From: Paragorgia papillata
Taxonomy: Eukaryota; Cnidaria; Anthozoa; Scleralcyonacea; Coralliidae
NCBI GenBank assembly: GCA_035771165.1
Contig: JAWNZC010000372.1
Coordinates: 1,583,501-1,647,500, forward strand
Reading direction: 5' to 3'
Length of the DNA: 64,000 nucleotides
Below are positions 38,065 to 48,018 of the stretch, piece by piece. Both the position numbers and the translations under genes were made by a program. Numbering within the stretch: the first letter of the stretch is position 1; each line of letters starts with the position of its first letter. Below the pieces are notes generated by a model. The model searched no databases and was not told the origin of the DNA. It worked only from the letters and a program-made list of their open reading frames with translations.

Positions 38065-38301
38065 TTACACACACACCCAAAAAAATCCCCAACCCACCCC
38101 GAACACAAACCACACCCATGAATTAATTAAAAAATAAACAGCCAACACCCACTTTCTAGCACCCTCCATCCAAAATCGATTTTAATTTATTCCTACTTTC
38201 ACCTGATTGGTTGAAAAAAAAAATAAAGCAATATGATTGGTTAATCACTAGTACCCAATCTCCAACACACAAAAAAAAATAACGTTAATTAGTACACTAC
38301 T
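38065..38301 (-). repeat. Right terminal inverted repeat of the viral element
   Basis: Reverse complement of the left end. High identity between the two copies suggests a recent insertion or recent homogenisation. Confidence 0.9.
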
Positions 38302-38306
38302 GGGAC
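38302..38306. repeat. Right target-site duplication (GGGAC) of the viral element
   Basis: Second copy of GGGAC, directly after CACTACT. Five bases are certain. Polintons usually make six, and the sixth base differs here. Confidence 0.85.
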
Positions 38307-38848
38307 CATTCATCAAATTTGTTTTGGCTCCAGAGTTTTGGCGACAGATATCGGTGCGAATGTGAATAGATGTCTGCTGCTCGTATTAAAAGAACAGTGC
38401 CATCTTCCTACCTCATCTGTTCGACGAAGCCCATCACCAGAGCAAAAGCAAACTCAAGAATGATATTCTGAAGTAGTTGAAAGGGATGTCTTTAGGTTGG
38501 TCAGAGGATTGTGTCAAGTCACTTGGTTTACAATTCGTGAACACACTTGGTGATGCACTATGGTACATTGATCGAAATCAAGATACACTGAGCAAGAGAG
38601 GCTGTTTTATACCTCTTGTTTTACAGCAGTTCTCCAGCTACAGATTTCCTGAGAAGCAGAAAAAGAGAAAGATTGATGAGTTGTACCTTAAAAATGATGA
38701 GATCAAAGTCCACAGTTCAGCACTTTTCAATTTGGCCATGGCATCCTACCTGAAGAAAGATCGTTGGAAGTCTGTATTTGCTGCAGTCCTAGGTCTGGCT
38801 GAAAGTCTCCAAAAGTATAGTGGCTATTTGACCAGTCATGCAAAACAT

Positions 38849-39624
38849 GTAAGTTGTCATTTCAAATTCTTTTCAAATTCATGAGGTTTATAAAAATACA
38901 AAGAAAATCAGTACCATGCCAGTGGTTTTCATATGTTTTTCTAATTTCTTTATATTTAAAAATATAAAAATATAAAGTAACATTTTGACAACTTTCAAAC
39001 TGATTTTCTCCTTATTAAAATACAGATTCATTTGAGATGTTCTATTTTATATATATTTGTATTTAATTTAATACATGTATGAAACACTCAAAAGAGTGTG
39101 TTTAATATTGCATATAAATAATCATATACCTCTTAGTATAACACCCCCCCTGGGTATTGGGTCATTCCAGAAAAGATCCACACTCCCGCCACGGAGGCAA
39201 TTTCTGCCGTCCGGAGGGGGAGGGGAGAAAAATTTGTTTCTGATATTATAGTAAGTGTATTAGGATATCCGAAAGGGGTAGGGGGTAAATTTCCTTTACT
39301 TCCAATGACCCATTAATGCCCCCAGTGTAAATATGAGCTGGACCAATACTGGTTATTCTGAATATATCAAGTCAAACGGACATAAACCCCCATGTATAAA
39401 GCCCAGCAAACATTTTTACAAACATATATACTAAGCCAAGGGCTTTATGTATTTGAAGGTTTATTGTAGTAAAACAGCACAAGGATTTCTCCAGCAGGAC
39501 AGGGGATGCCTCTGGTGGGAGTGGAGGTAGAGCAGGGAATTTATCCCTCTCTGAACATTTTGCCTCAAACAAATTGTTTTCTGGGGAAACCCTTCAGTAT
39601 TCATGTATTAAATAACTTTTTTAG
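38849..39624 (+). other. Intron 1 of the DDE transposase-like gene
   Basis: CAT|GTAAGT donor at 38849 and TTTTTTAG acceptor ending 39624. The reading frame is in phase 0 across the junction (exon ends 38848, next starts 39625). Confidence 0.7.
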
Positions 39625-42304
39625 ATAAAAGAAGACCATGCTAGACTGTTTTTAAGTCAAACTGAGAAAGACCATTTCAAAGTGCTATGCAAAACCCATT
39701 CAATTCCACCCACTGTCGCCGCAAGGTATCACCACATGTATGATGTTCTTCTGAAATGCAAGGACAACGAACCAGTATGTATGAATGACTTTGCTCCAGC
39801 TGATTGTCGCCGTCGTTATGAATTTGTACATGAAATGAAGGTTCCATGCAAGGCTATTCTATACACTCACTCGGGAAGTGGCCCAACAAACCTTCATTTC
39901 TTGTGGCGAGTGTCTGAGTTCAGTGAGCAGGAGGAACTGTTAAATCAGGCACACCACTTCTGAAGCCATTGCCAAGGACCTTCCAGAGTACCATAGCAGG
40001 TCACTTCGGAAAGAGTTTACTGATTGCTTTGGTAAAGCTACCAGCTGCAAAGCACGTGAGGCCTACCATAGGATCACTGGGGATTCCTCTGCACCTGAGA
40101 CAAGAAAGCAAGCTGAGGTTGATGAAAGAATCAACAGAATCCTCAATGAAGAGGACCCAGATCTAATCTGGGATTTACGCAGTCAAAATAGTGGTCGACA
40201 GAACACTATTCAGTTTTTCTAGAGCAATGCCAGGCATACATATCCTCTACCATTGAAACAGCTGTAGATGAAAGGCGCCACAACACCGTTGCAGAAGGGG
40301 ATGTCATAACTCACCTTGCCAGTGCACTTAGTGTCCGGGATTTGCATGAAGAGGTAGCCAAAAAGTGTCCAGAGGGTACACTAATCCCAAGTATCCAGTG
40401 GCTGAGATTGCAGTTCTGGCCCAGGCGGCCCTGTGTAAAAACTGCCAGTAGATACACTGGTAAACTGAAAGTGAAGTTTATGATACAGGCCCGCCAGGTC
40501 CGGGCACAACACGTAGATGCCCATTCTGCGTCAGCTTTATTCCGATATGAAAAGGAATTTGCCCTGAAATTCCGGGACTATGTTTCATTTACGAGTCTCG
40601 ACGACAATCACACAGTGAAGGTTGTGGATCCTGGGTGTCCTGTTGCTTCTGTGGAAAGGGGGAAGAGCGTCATTGTTTCCATGTCGAATACATTTGCCGT
40701 TGCTGATCATGATTTCACACGTCTGAGCCTTACTCCCAGTGTTTCTTTACTGATTGATGTACCAGAAACCATTGAAGAAAGTTTCTCCCGAGGAAGAGTA
40801 TTTGTGATACTGAAGGAAAATGCATTTGAGCCGACCACACCCATTTGTCACATGACTGAACTCCAGCAAACCCTCAATCGCCTGGGTCCAGTAAAGCCCA
40901 TTCTTGTCATCTATACAGATCGTGGTCCCGATCATCGCCTTACATATCTTTCAGTGCAGCTATCTCTCATGGCCATATTCTTGGACTTGAACTTGGATTT
41001 CATCTGTGCTGTATGCACACCGCCCCATCATAGTTGGAAAAACCCTGTTGAAAGGATCATGAGTATCCTCAACCTTGCTTTGCAGGGTGTTGGCAGCATG
41101 CGTGATGTGGTGGAACACGAAGATGAGCTCAAACAATGTAACACCTTGAAGTCTATCTGTGCCCTTGCATCCAAGATTCGAGAGATCCGAGAAGAGGTTA
41201 CTGGGTGTGTAAATTCTACAAAGACCCTGATGTCTTCAATGATACAGCGGCTTAAATTGAAGGATCACAACTTCGAGACCCATAGTCCTGCCTCGGAAGC
41301 AGAAATGGATTCCTTGTGGGAAAATGTCTTAAAGGTGAGTGTTTTTGTCTTAAATTTTTTAGTCATAAACAAATAGAGTTCTTAACTATTAAAACATACA
41401 AAAAATTATTATTTTGCAGATAGACAACTACTGACTAAAGACACGCGTACCACGAAGCAAATCAAGACGAAAGAAGAGCTGAAGTCGTTCTTAGAAAGCC
41501 ACTGTAAAGTACGACGGTACATGTTTGGCATCTTGAAATGTGACAAGCCAATGTGTACAGTATGCCAAGCTCCTCGCCTGCCAGAAGATGTCTTCAAGGA
41601 TATCCACCACCAGCCGGATCCAATCCCAGAAGGGGAGAAATACAAACAGTTTGATGAATTGTATGGAAAGGTACATGGTCACATTTAGATTGAACTAAAC
41701 ATACATATGATATTTAATTTAATATTTATACAGTGTCTCAAAATCTTTTCAATTTGCCTTCTATAGGTGGAGACTACAGAGGAGTACCTACCATCTGCCA
41801 GGGCTGCTGTGGAGAAAGGACACAAGTACAAGTGCCCCTTCAACCCGACAGCCCAGACTGCCAAAAATGTGGGGACTGTTATACAGTGCCAAGACTGCGG
41901 AAAATGGCGTTGAACAGAAAAGGCTCTCGAAGAAACAACGTGATGAGCTTGAAGTGTTGTTGGAGACTATCGTATTCAGCTGTGGAAGTACTTTATTAAG
42001 TGTCGAAGATGAGGAGGAAGAAGAAGAGGAGAATAGCAGCGCCAGTGTTATTCACCATGTTCATGTCCGAGCAAATCTTTCTTGTCACTCAGATATTGAA
42101 CTTGCATACTACTCCGCAGGATTTGAACTGATTTGTATTCACTGTGGTGCTGAAGATGACCCTTTGGAAAAGGAGGGCTACTACCCCCAGTGTCAGGACT
42201 GTGTTCAACTTAAGAAAAATGCTATTGCTAGGAGGGGGGAAAATCAAGCCAAAAGTGATTTAATATATTGAAAACTTAATTGGCTTTTTGACATGCATGA
42301 GAGT

Positions 42305-42482
42305 ACCACTCTCATAGGATTTGTGATTTTAGAAACACACTGCTTGCTTTAAACCTGGGAGTTTCGATGTGTCCAAATGGCTGTCCGTGTGTCAAGTATG
42401 AAAAGTCAAGGTGAGATAATACGGTGACCATTTAATTACAGCAAGCAGTGTGTTTCTAAATCACAAATCCTATGAGAGTGGT
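42305..42482. repeat. Inverted-repeat (MITE-like) element in the transposon 3' region
   Basis: ACCACTCTCATAGGATTTGT at 42305 with following bases to 42348 is repeated in reverse complement at 42440-42482, about 43-bp arms around a 91-bp centre. No clear target duplication was seen. Confidence 0.65.
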
Positions 42483-43038
42483 AATGTTCCGTAACAATGT
42501 TGCGTTGGAAGTTGAATCGAAATGTTGCGCGTATTTAATACCATCTACATCGTGCAACGTTCGAGCAGCATGTTGAGAAAAATAAAAGTATAAACATCTA
42601 CTTTTCGTAACATGTTGCTGCAAATTGTAACAAACAGATGTGTTGCAGGAGTTCCCGAGTTAGTGGTGATACGGGTGACATTTTGTTCCAGTTTAATATG
42701 CTGTTAATTTACTTTAATACTTCTCGAGGAACAGTTCTAAAATTGTACTTTCCGTCTGTGGTTGCTCCTGCGGATTTCCAACTCGAGACGTTAGGCAAAA
42801 TTAGGCCGTTTGCGTCTTTATTAATATGTGTTTTGTTTTGTTTTTATTAACGATATTGTACCTATATCATGCGTTTATTTGGCCAGTTGTAAATAGTTGA
42901 AGTTAAATGTTCAAGATAAATTATTAAATCTTCCAAATTTTTAGGCACCCTTGACAAAAGAGTCGTGTATACACCAATTTAATAATAATAAAAAATTTAA
43001 AAAAAACGCCCGCCAGCCCGCATTTCGGCAAATGTAAA
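42483..43038. other. Gene-free 3' part of the DDE transposon
   Basis: No gene supported. Sequence runs from the MITE to the right terminal repeat. Confidence 0.5.
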
Positions 43039-43071
43039 GGACGATCACCAACTATTTTTTTTTAAGTGGCC
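43039..43071 (-). repeat. Right terminal inverted repeat of DDE transposon
   Basis: Reverse complement of the left end with two extra bases in the A/T run, followed directly by TTA. A GC-rich CGCCCGCC block lies just inside both ends. Confidence 0.75.
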
Positions 43072-43074
43072 TTA

Positions 43075-45440
43075 TGATGATGAATTTCATCATTAGTTAT
43101 AAAATAATTGTCAAATATTTCAGGAAAATCTTTATAACACAGTTGTATCGAAACATGAATAAACTGGTCAGATAGTCATTGATTTGAAATATATTCAATA
43201 AATTTAGGCTTTTGAAAAGTGGTTTTGTATGATCAATATATGATTTAAATGCAATTAAACGCAATTTTCTTTTGTATTTTCAATATTTTTTGAATCCTTG
43301 TTGGATACGTGTTACCCCATATTAAATTACCATAAGTGAGATATGGATAAACTAAAGCATACTAAATCAATTTTAGTGAATTTTTGTTAGTGTAATATCG
43401 TATTTTAGCAATAATCCCAGTTGATTTAATACGTTTTTTTGACACCATGACAATGTGATTTTTCCAGGTTAGGCATTCATCGAGTATAATACCTAGAAAT
43501 TTTGTACTTCTAACTTGTTGAATGGTTTGGTTGTTCATTTTAATAGTTATATCAGATTTAAGCTTTTTGGTGGTAGATTAAAATAACATAAATTTTGTCT
43601 TTGAAGTATTAATCGATAATTTATTGATATTTAGCCAATTAGTTATTTCGTTAACCTCTTTTTTTGCATAGTTACATTCAAAGAATTAAGACAAGAGTTA
43701 GAGTAAAAGGCATTAGCGTGTTATTAAATTAAATAATATTACTACAGTTCTGTATATCGTTGATCTACAATAGAAATAAAAGTGGTACTATCCTAGTATT
43801 GACCCTTGTGGAACACCAGTTTTAATTATCATTTCCTTTGATTTTTCCTGATTGCATTTTACGATTTGTTTTCTGTTCTTCAAATAATTTTGGAACCATG
43901 TTAAAGCCAGCCCTCATTCCATAATGTTGTATTGTTTTTATAAGAATGTCATGATTGACCGTGTCAAAAGCTTTGGAAAGATCAAGGAATATACGAATTG
44001 TATATTTACCTTCATCTATTGCTTTGGTAATTTTATCAACAAGCTCAATAATTGCAAGCTCAGTTGACCTATTTCTTCTAAAACCATATTGACTTTTTGA
44101 CAAAATTTTATTTTTTTTCAATAAATTTGATTAGTCTTTTATACATCAGTTTTTCTAGTAATTTAGAAAAACTTGTCAGTACTGATATTGGTCTATAATT
44201 TTCAAATTTATGCTTATCTTCTGCTTTAAATATAGTAGTAACCAGGGCTGTCTTTAAACTATCAGGGATAATTCCAGTTGTGAATGTTAAATTAAATAAT
44301 ATGCGTCAGAGGTTTACTGATTTCCTTTGCAACTATTTTAACTACTTTTGCATTAATTTCATCATAACCCGGACTTTTATTCTGTTTTAAATTATTTATT
44401 TCATTTAGCATTTCGTTTTCAGTAATAGGGTCAGTAAACATACTTTCTCTATAATTATCAGTAAGGTATCTTTCAAATGTGGTCTGTGTATTGTTGGTAA
44501 TTTTTTTAGCTAGCTCTGGTCCAGTGTTTATGAAGTATTCATTGAATTTATTAGCTATTTCAGATGGTTCTTTAATTGTTTTACTAGAATTGTCTGTAAA
44601 AAATGTGTCAGGTAATTTATGTTTGACCTTATTTTTATTCAAAATATTATTAATAGTTTTCCATGTCATTTTAGCGTCATTTTTGTGTTTAATAAACAGT
44701 TCCTCATAGTGCATTTTCTTTGCTTTTGTAATTACATGATTTATTTTATTTTTATACTTTTATATATATTTTCATTTGTTTTACTAGGGTTTTTAAGGTA
44801 TCTTTTGTAAAGTTTATTTTTCTTTTGTACTGACTTTGAGATACATTTTGTCATCCATGGACTTTTGACTGAATTAATATTTTTGGGGTTATTTTTTATT
44901 AATGAAAGCTTGCTTTGTAAGTATTTTCAAATTGTTCAGAGAAATTGTTATAGGATTCTGTAGGATTACTAAGTATAATATTTTCCCACGATATTCTTAA
45001 TTTTGTTTGTGAAACATGTGAGATTAGTGTTATTTATTAATCTTTTATAATATCTACCAGTTTTCTTCAAGTTCTTTTTGAATATTTGACTTGCAAACAT
45101 GAAATACGGGTAAATGGTCTGATATCTAAATATTATTCCATTTATGCTAGATTCAATTGTTTCTATATCATTAGTAAATATGTTATCGATTAAAGTGGCG
45201 GTATGCTGGGTAATTCTTGTTGGTCTTGTAATTACTGGAAAATAGGATGGTGTAAAAAGCTGTTCTGCGATACTCTTTGCATAATCGCAAGGATCTGATT
45301 TTAGAAGATTGACATTGAAATCTCCCAGGAAATAAGATCTCTTGTTGAAATGAATGGCTGCTTCACTCACACGTTTTCTTGCTGGTAACCATTGAGGATT
45401 TATGTTTGCGAAATAGGACTCGAAATTCAGTATAGTAGAC
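43075..45440 (-). mobile_element. Non-LTR retrotransposon A body (endonuclease and RT fragments)
   Basis: Minus strand, 5' to 3': endonuclease piece near 45385-45120 (FLGDFNVNLLKSD, TRPTRITQHTATLIDNIF), RT-linker at 44714-44292 (MHYEELFIKHKNDAKMTWKTIN, LKQNKSPGYDEI), RT core at 44121-43822 (YGFRRNRSTELA, IFLDLSKAFDTVNHD), and a thumb piece near 43350-43240 (VYPYLTYGNLIWGNTY). Many frame breaks; inactive. Its last part is found at 5335-5531, beyond the DDE transposon. Confidence 0.75.
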
Positions 45441-45745
45441 CCAACGTACTGCATTTCACATTTCTTACAAGTAATCAAATAAATAATGTTCTTAGATTTG
45501 CAATGGATTCGCTGCTTAATAGAATATCTCTTTTTAGTTTTAGTACTTGTGAAGAAATTGGCTTCTTGAAGATAATTTTGACAAAGGTATATATATATAT
45601 ATGTAAATAACACGGCCTTATGAAAAGCAAACCTTTTATGCACTCATACATTTTTATACATTTTTTTACTAAGTTGGTTGATAAGTTACCGTATATAAAT
45701 AATATTAAATAACTTGTTCGCGGAGCTTCTCATATCGTGACCTCA
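45441..45745 (-). mobile_element. Penelope-like element end fragment
   Basis: On minus, a GIY-YIG start (IIYLITCKKCEMQYVGST) appears at about 45435-45500 next to LINE A. The outer 45605-45745 part is repeated in inverted orientation at about 50966-51100. Confidence 0.5.
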
Positions 45746-45779
45746 TGTCTATATATATAATATATATATATATATATAA

Positions 45780-45955
45780 TCGAAATATAGTAAGGTTAGA
45801 TATACTGCCGAAACAGAGAACATAGAAGTCTAACGTTTCGAGCAAAGGCCCTTCGTCACGTTTCTCTGACGTAGGGCCTTTGCTCGAAACGTTAGACTCC
45901 TACGTTCTCTGTTTCGGTAGTATATCTAACCTTACTATATTTCGATTGTTGTTTC
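45780..45955. repeat. Long inverted repeat (Penelope terminal type)
   Basis: TCGAAATATAGTAAGGTTAG at the left is the reverse complement of the right end. Arms of about 70 bp contain ACGTTTCGAGCAAAGGCCC and surround a short loop near 45852-45874. Confidence 0.75.
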
Positions 45956-46038
45956 TACACTGCCTACGCAGCACACTACTTTTATATATATATATATAAG
46001 TGAGTTTTGGTTCACGAAATGTTAGAGTGCTCAATACC

Positions 46039-46060
46039 ATTATTATTATTATTATTATGA
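46039..46060. repeat. (ATT)n tail of LINE B
   Basis: Trinucleotide run directly 3' (minus sense) of the LINE B reverse transcriptase, as CR1-like elements end in short microsatellites. Confidence 0.55.
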
Positions 46061-46167
46061 ACTTTATTAAAGTGTCAAAGCCTAATAGCTTGGGATAAAA
46101 TCCCATACTAATGTGGGGACACAACAAAATTATACATATATAAAATTATACATATTATAAAATATTA

Positions 46168-48018
46168 CTACGAGTTGCACAGAGTGCAATTCTTGCAACC
46201 GTCCTCTAATAATAATGCTATGTTCTTTTTCCTAATCATACTTTTAAAGGAGGGCAATGATATCGAAGCTCTCTCCCCTGAGGAGAGTTTGCCCCACACC
46301 TTGGGCCCTAGATAACGTAATGAATGTTTACCATATGTTACAGTGTTAAATCTAGGTACTGAAAAGTCTGATTGTCTAAGATTATATTGAGACGTGTGTT
46401 CTTTAAAAATGCTACAGATGTTAGGCGGACTTAATTTATGCTTAACTTTATACATCAATATGCATACGTCTTGTAGACGTCTATTCAACAAAGTCGGTAA
46501 TTTCGCTCTTTCTAGTAATTGGTGATAGGTAGAGTTCTTATCCTTAAAGACTGCCCTAAGTCCTCTTTCTTGTAACCGTTCCAATTTCCGAGCATCACTA
46601 GCTCTACAAAAATGCCATGCCAAGTGGCAGTACGTGAGGTGCGGGAGGATAGCTGCTTTGAACAGCTGCAGCTTCGCCATTGTTGGTATGAGGTTTCTCA
46701 GCCTCATTAACACACCAATCTTCTGACTAGCTTTCTTACACAAGGTACTTATATGATTATTAAAGTCCATTTTAGAGTCAATTGTCACTCCCAGAAGCTT
46801 GAGTTCTTCGGTGGTTTTGATGTCCTTCCCCTTTATGGATAAAGTATCCACTGTACCCCGCCCGATGTTCATCGTCTGATACTTCTCCAGATTTCCCATA
46901 AGTAGGTTCGAATCGTACCACTTTGTTGCTGTTTCCGCGCTTTCCCTTAAATTTGAGATGACTACACTTGAGTCCTTGCCCATGTGGAATATCTGGTGAT
47001 CGTCCGCATACATCGATAAGTGGGAATTCATGTGATATGCCAGATCGTTTTGAAATATGTTCCACAGGACTGGACCCAGGGCGGATCCCTGAGGACACCC
47101 TCTGTTTACCAGCCTTGCTGTACTTACGTAACTTCCTATTTTAACACGATTTTCCCTCTCTCTCAGGTAGCTGTCAAATAACTTGATTGCATTGTCCCCA
47201 AAGCCATAGGCTTTCAGTTTACACAAAAGGAGAGGGGGGTGTAGAGAATCGAAGGCTTTCGACATATCTGTCGGCAATATGCTTACAGACAAGCCCTCAT
47301 CCCTTGCTCTTCGCCAGGATTCAATCAAATTAATTAGGGTTGTTTCGCAGCTGTAATTTTTGCGGTACGCTGAGGAATTTTCGTAGAATATGCTGCGGAA
47401 ACTGGCGCTAGCTTGTGATTCGATTAATTTTTCAAAGATTTTTCCGATACAATTTAGAACAGTTACAGGGCGATAGTTTTCCTTGCAGCATCGATCGTCT
47501 TTCTTATAGACTGGAACCCAGTCGCCAAACTTCCAGGCTTTCGGCCATACTCCACTGTTGATACACGCATTGTAAAGATTAGTCAGGGGTCTTTGCAACT
47601 CTTTCGCCCCAAGCTTTATTATTTTTGGGGGTATACCGTCCCGCCCAGCAGCCTTTTCTGTTTTCAGAGTCTCAAGAACTTTGAGGACTTGTCCTTGTGT
47701 AACTGGTTCTACTTCAAAGCCTTCAGCCAGGATATTCCCAGAATCCCGTATGCACTGAACACTTTCGTGATCCTCAAAGTCCTCCATTGACATTAACTCC
47801 GCATCATGACCTCCAATTCCATCGGCAATACTAGCAAAGTGATCTGCAAGAATTTCCGTAACCTTCACCTTATCCTTCACAACAGCTCCATTTTCCTTAA
47901 GATGAATATCACTGCCACGCGAACACTCCTTCATGCTAAGAAAAGGTTTGAAGGTCCTGAAAAAGTCTCTTGGTTTTTCCTTTAAATGGTCTGCTTTTTC
48001 TTGCCAATAACTCTTCAT
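46168..48018 (-). CDS. LINE B reverse transcriptase ORF (CR1-like), intact
   Basis: 616 residues without stops. RT signatures: AAGRDGIPPKIIK, VPVYKKDD, NYRPVTVLNCIGKIFEKL, TDMSKAFDSLHPP, RGCPQGSALGPVLWNIFQND and the catalytic YADD (MYADDHQIF), then thumb segments (LLGVTIDSKMDF, LPHLTYCHLAWHF) and a Cys-rich end. Performs target-primed reverse transcription. The start overlaps the upstream endonuclease ORF by 83 bp in another frame, so a single one-base change near 48015 separates what is probably one polyprotein. Confidence 0.85.
   Translation of the reverse strand: MKSYWQEKADHLKEKPRDFFRTFKPFLSMKECSRGSDIHLKENGAVVKDKVKVTEILADHFASIADGIGGHDAELMSMEDFEDHESVQCIRDSGNILAEGFEVEPVTQGQVLKVLETLKTEKAAGRDGIPPKIIKLGAKELQRPLTNLYNACINSGVWPKAWKFGDWVPVYKKDDRCCKENYRPVTVLNCIGKIFEKLIESQASASFRSIFYENSSAYRKNYSCETTLINLIESWRRARDEGLSVSILPTDMSKAFDSLHPPLLLCKLKAYGFGDNAIKLFDSYLRERENRVKIGSYVSTARLVNRGCPQGSALGPVLWNIFQNDLAYHMNSHLSMYADDHQIFHMGKDSSVVISNLRESAETATKWYDSNLLMGNLEKYQTMNIGRGTVDTLSIKGKDIKTTEELKLLGVTIDSKMDFNNHISTLCKKASQKIGVLMRLRNLIPTMAKLQLFKAAILPHLTYCHLAWHFCRASDARKLERLQERGLRAVFKDKNSTYHQLLERAKLPTLLNRRLQDVCILMYKVKHKLSPPNICSIFKEHTSQYNLRQSDFSVPRFNTVTYGKHSLRYLGPKVWGKLSSGERASISLPSFKSMIRKKNIALLLEDGCKNCTLCNS

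Larger units (their letters stand above)
6120..38301. mobile_element. Polinton/adintovirus-like integrated virus, 32.2 kb
   Basis: Bounded by about 237-bp terminal inverted repeats ending 5'-AG and CT-3', with GGGAC duplications. It encodes the defining set for Maverick/Polinton and adintovirus-type elements: DDE integrase, protein-primed DNA polymerase B, packaging ATPase, adenovirus-like protease, penton and double-jelly-roll capsid protein. About 40 smaller genes surround the core. It is strongly AT-rich compared with its flanks. It is larger than the 15-20 kb usual for Polintons. Genes on the two strands form blocks: capsid block on plus (13.5-20 kb), polymerase/ATPase block on minus (20-25.5 kb). 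Confidence 0.93.
5861..42271 (+). pseudogene. Intron-containing DDE transposase-like gene, split by the viral insertion
   Basis: First coding block 5861-6119, then 38307-38848 after the virus, then exons 39625-41334, 41420-41670 and 41767-42271 with GT..AG introns at 38849-39624, 41335-41419 and 41671-41766. The long exon holds IYTDRGPDH and a downstream NPVERIMSILN block. The D and E lie in a DDE-nuclease-like arrangement, although the first catalytic D is not certain. The C-terminus has C..C pairs (CPF, CQDCGKW, CIHCG, CQDC) and an acidic run. A TATA-like TTTTTATAAATA lies at about 5788-5800. Besides the virus, single-base frame changes are seen near 38360, 39955, 40220, 41420 and 41900, so this copy is inactive. 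It could instead be a domesticated family, but the terminal repeats argue for a transposase. Confidence 0.6.
5535..43071. mobile_element. DDE-type DNA transposon interrupted by the giant Polinton-like element
   Basis: The ends are inverted repeats starting GGCCACTT. The left copy is 5535-5565 and the right copy 43039-43071; they match over about 31 bp apart from two extra A/T in the right copy. Both are flanked by TTA (5532-5534 and 43072-43074), a probable 3-bp target duplication. Removing the internal 32,182-bp virus and one GGGAC copy leaves about 5.35 kb carrying a single intron-containing transposase-like gene. Superfamily is unclear: a 3-bp TWA duplication recalls PIF/Harbinger, but the protein is not one I can assign to it. 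Confidence 0.75.

Noticed and set aside
37834..38121. Plus-strand frame through the hairpin
   Set aside because: It spans the palindrome and the right terminal repeat; a repeat artefact.
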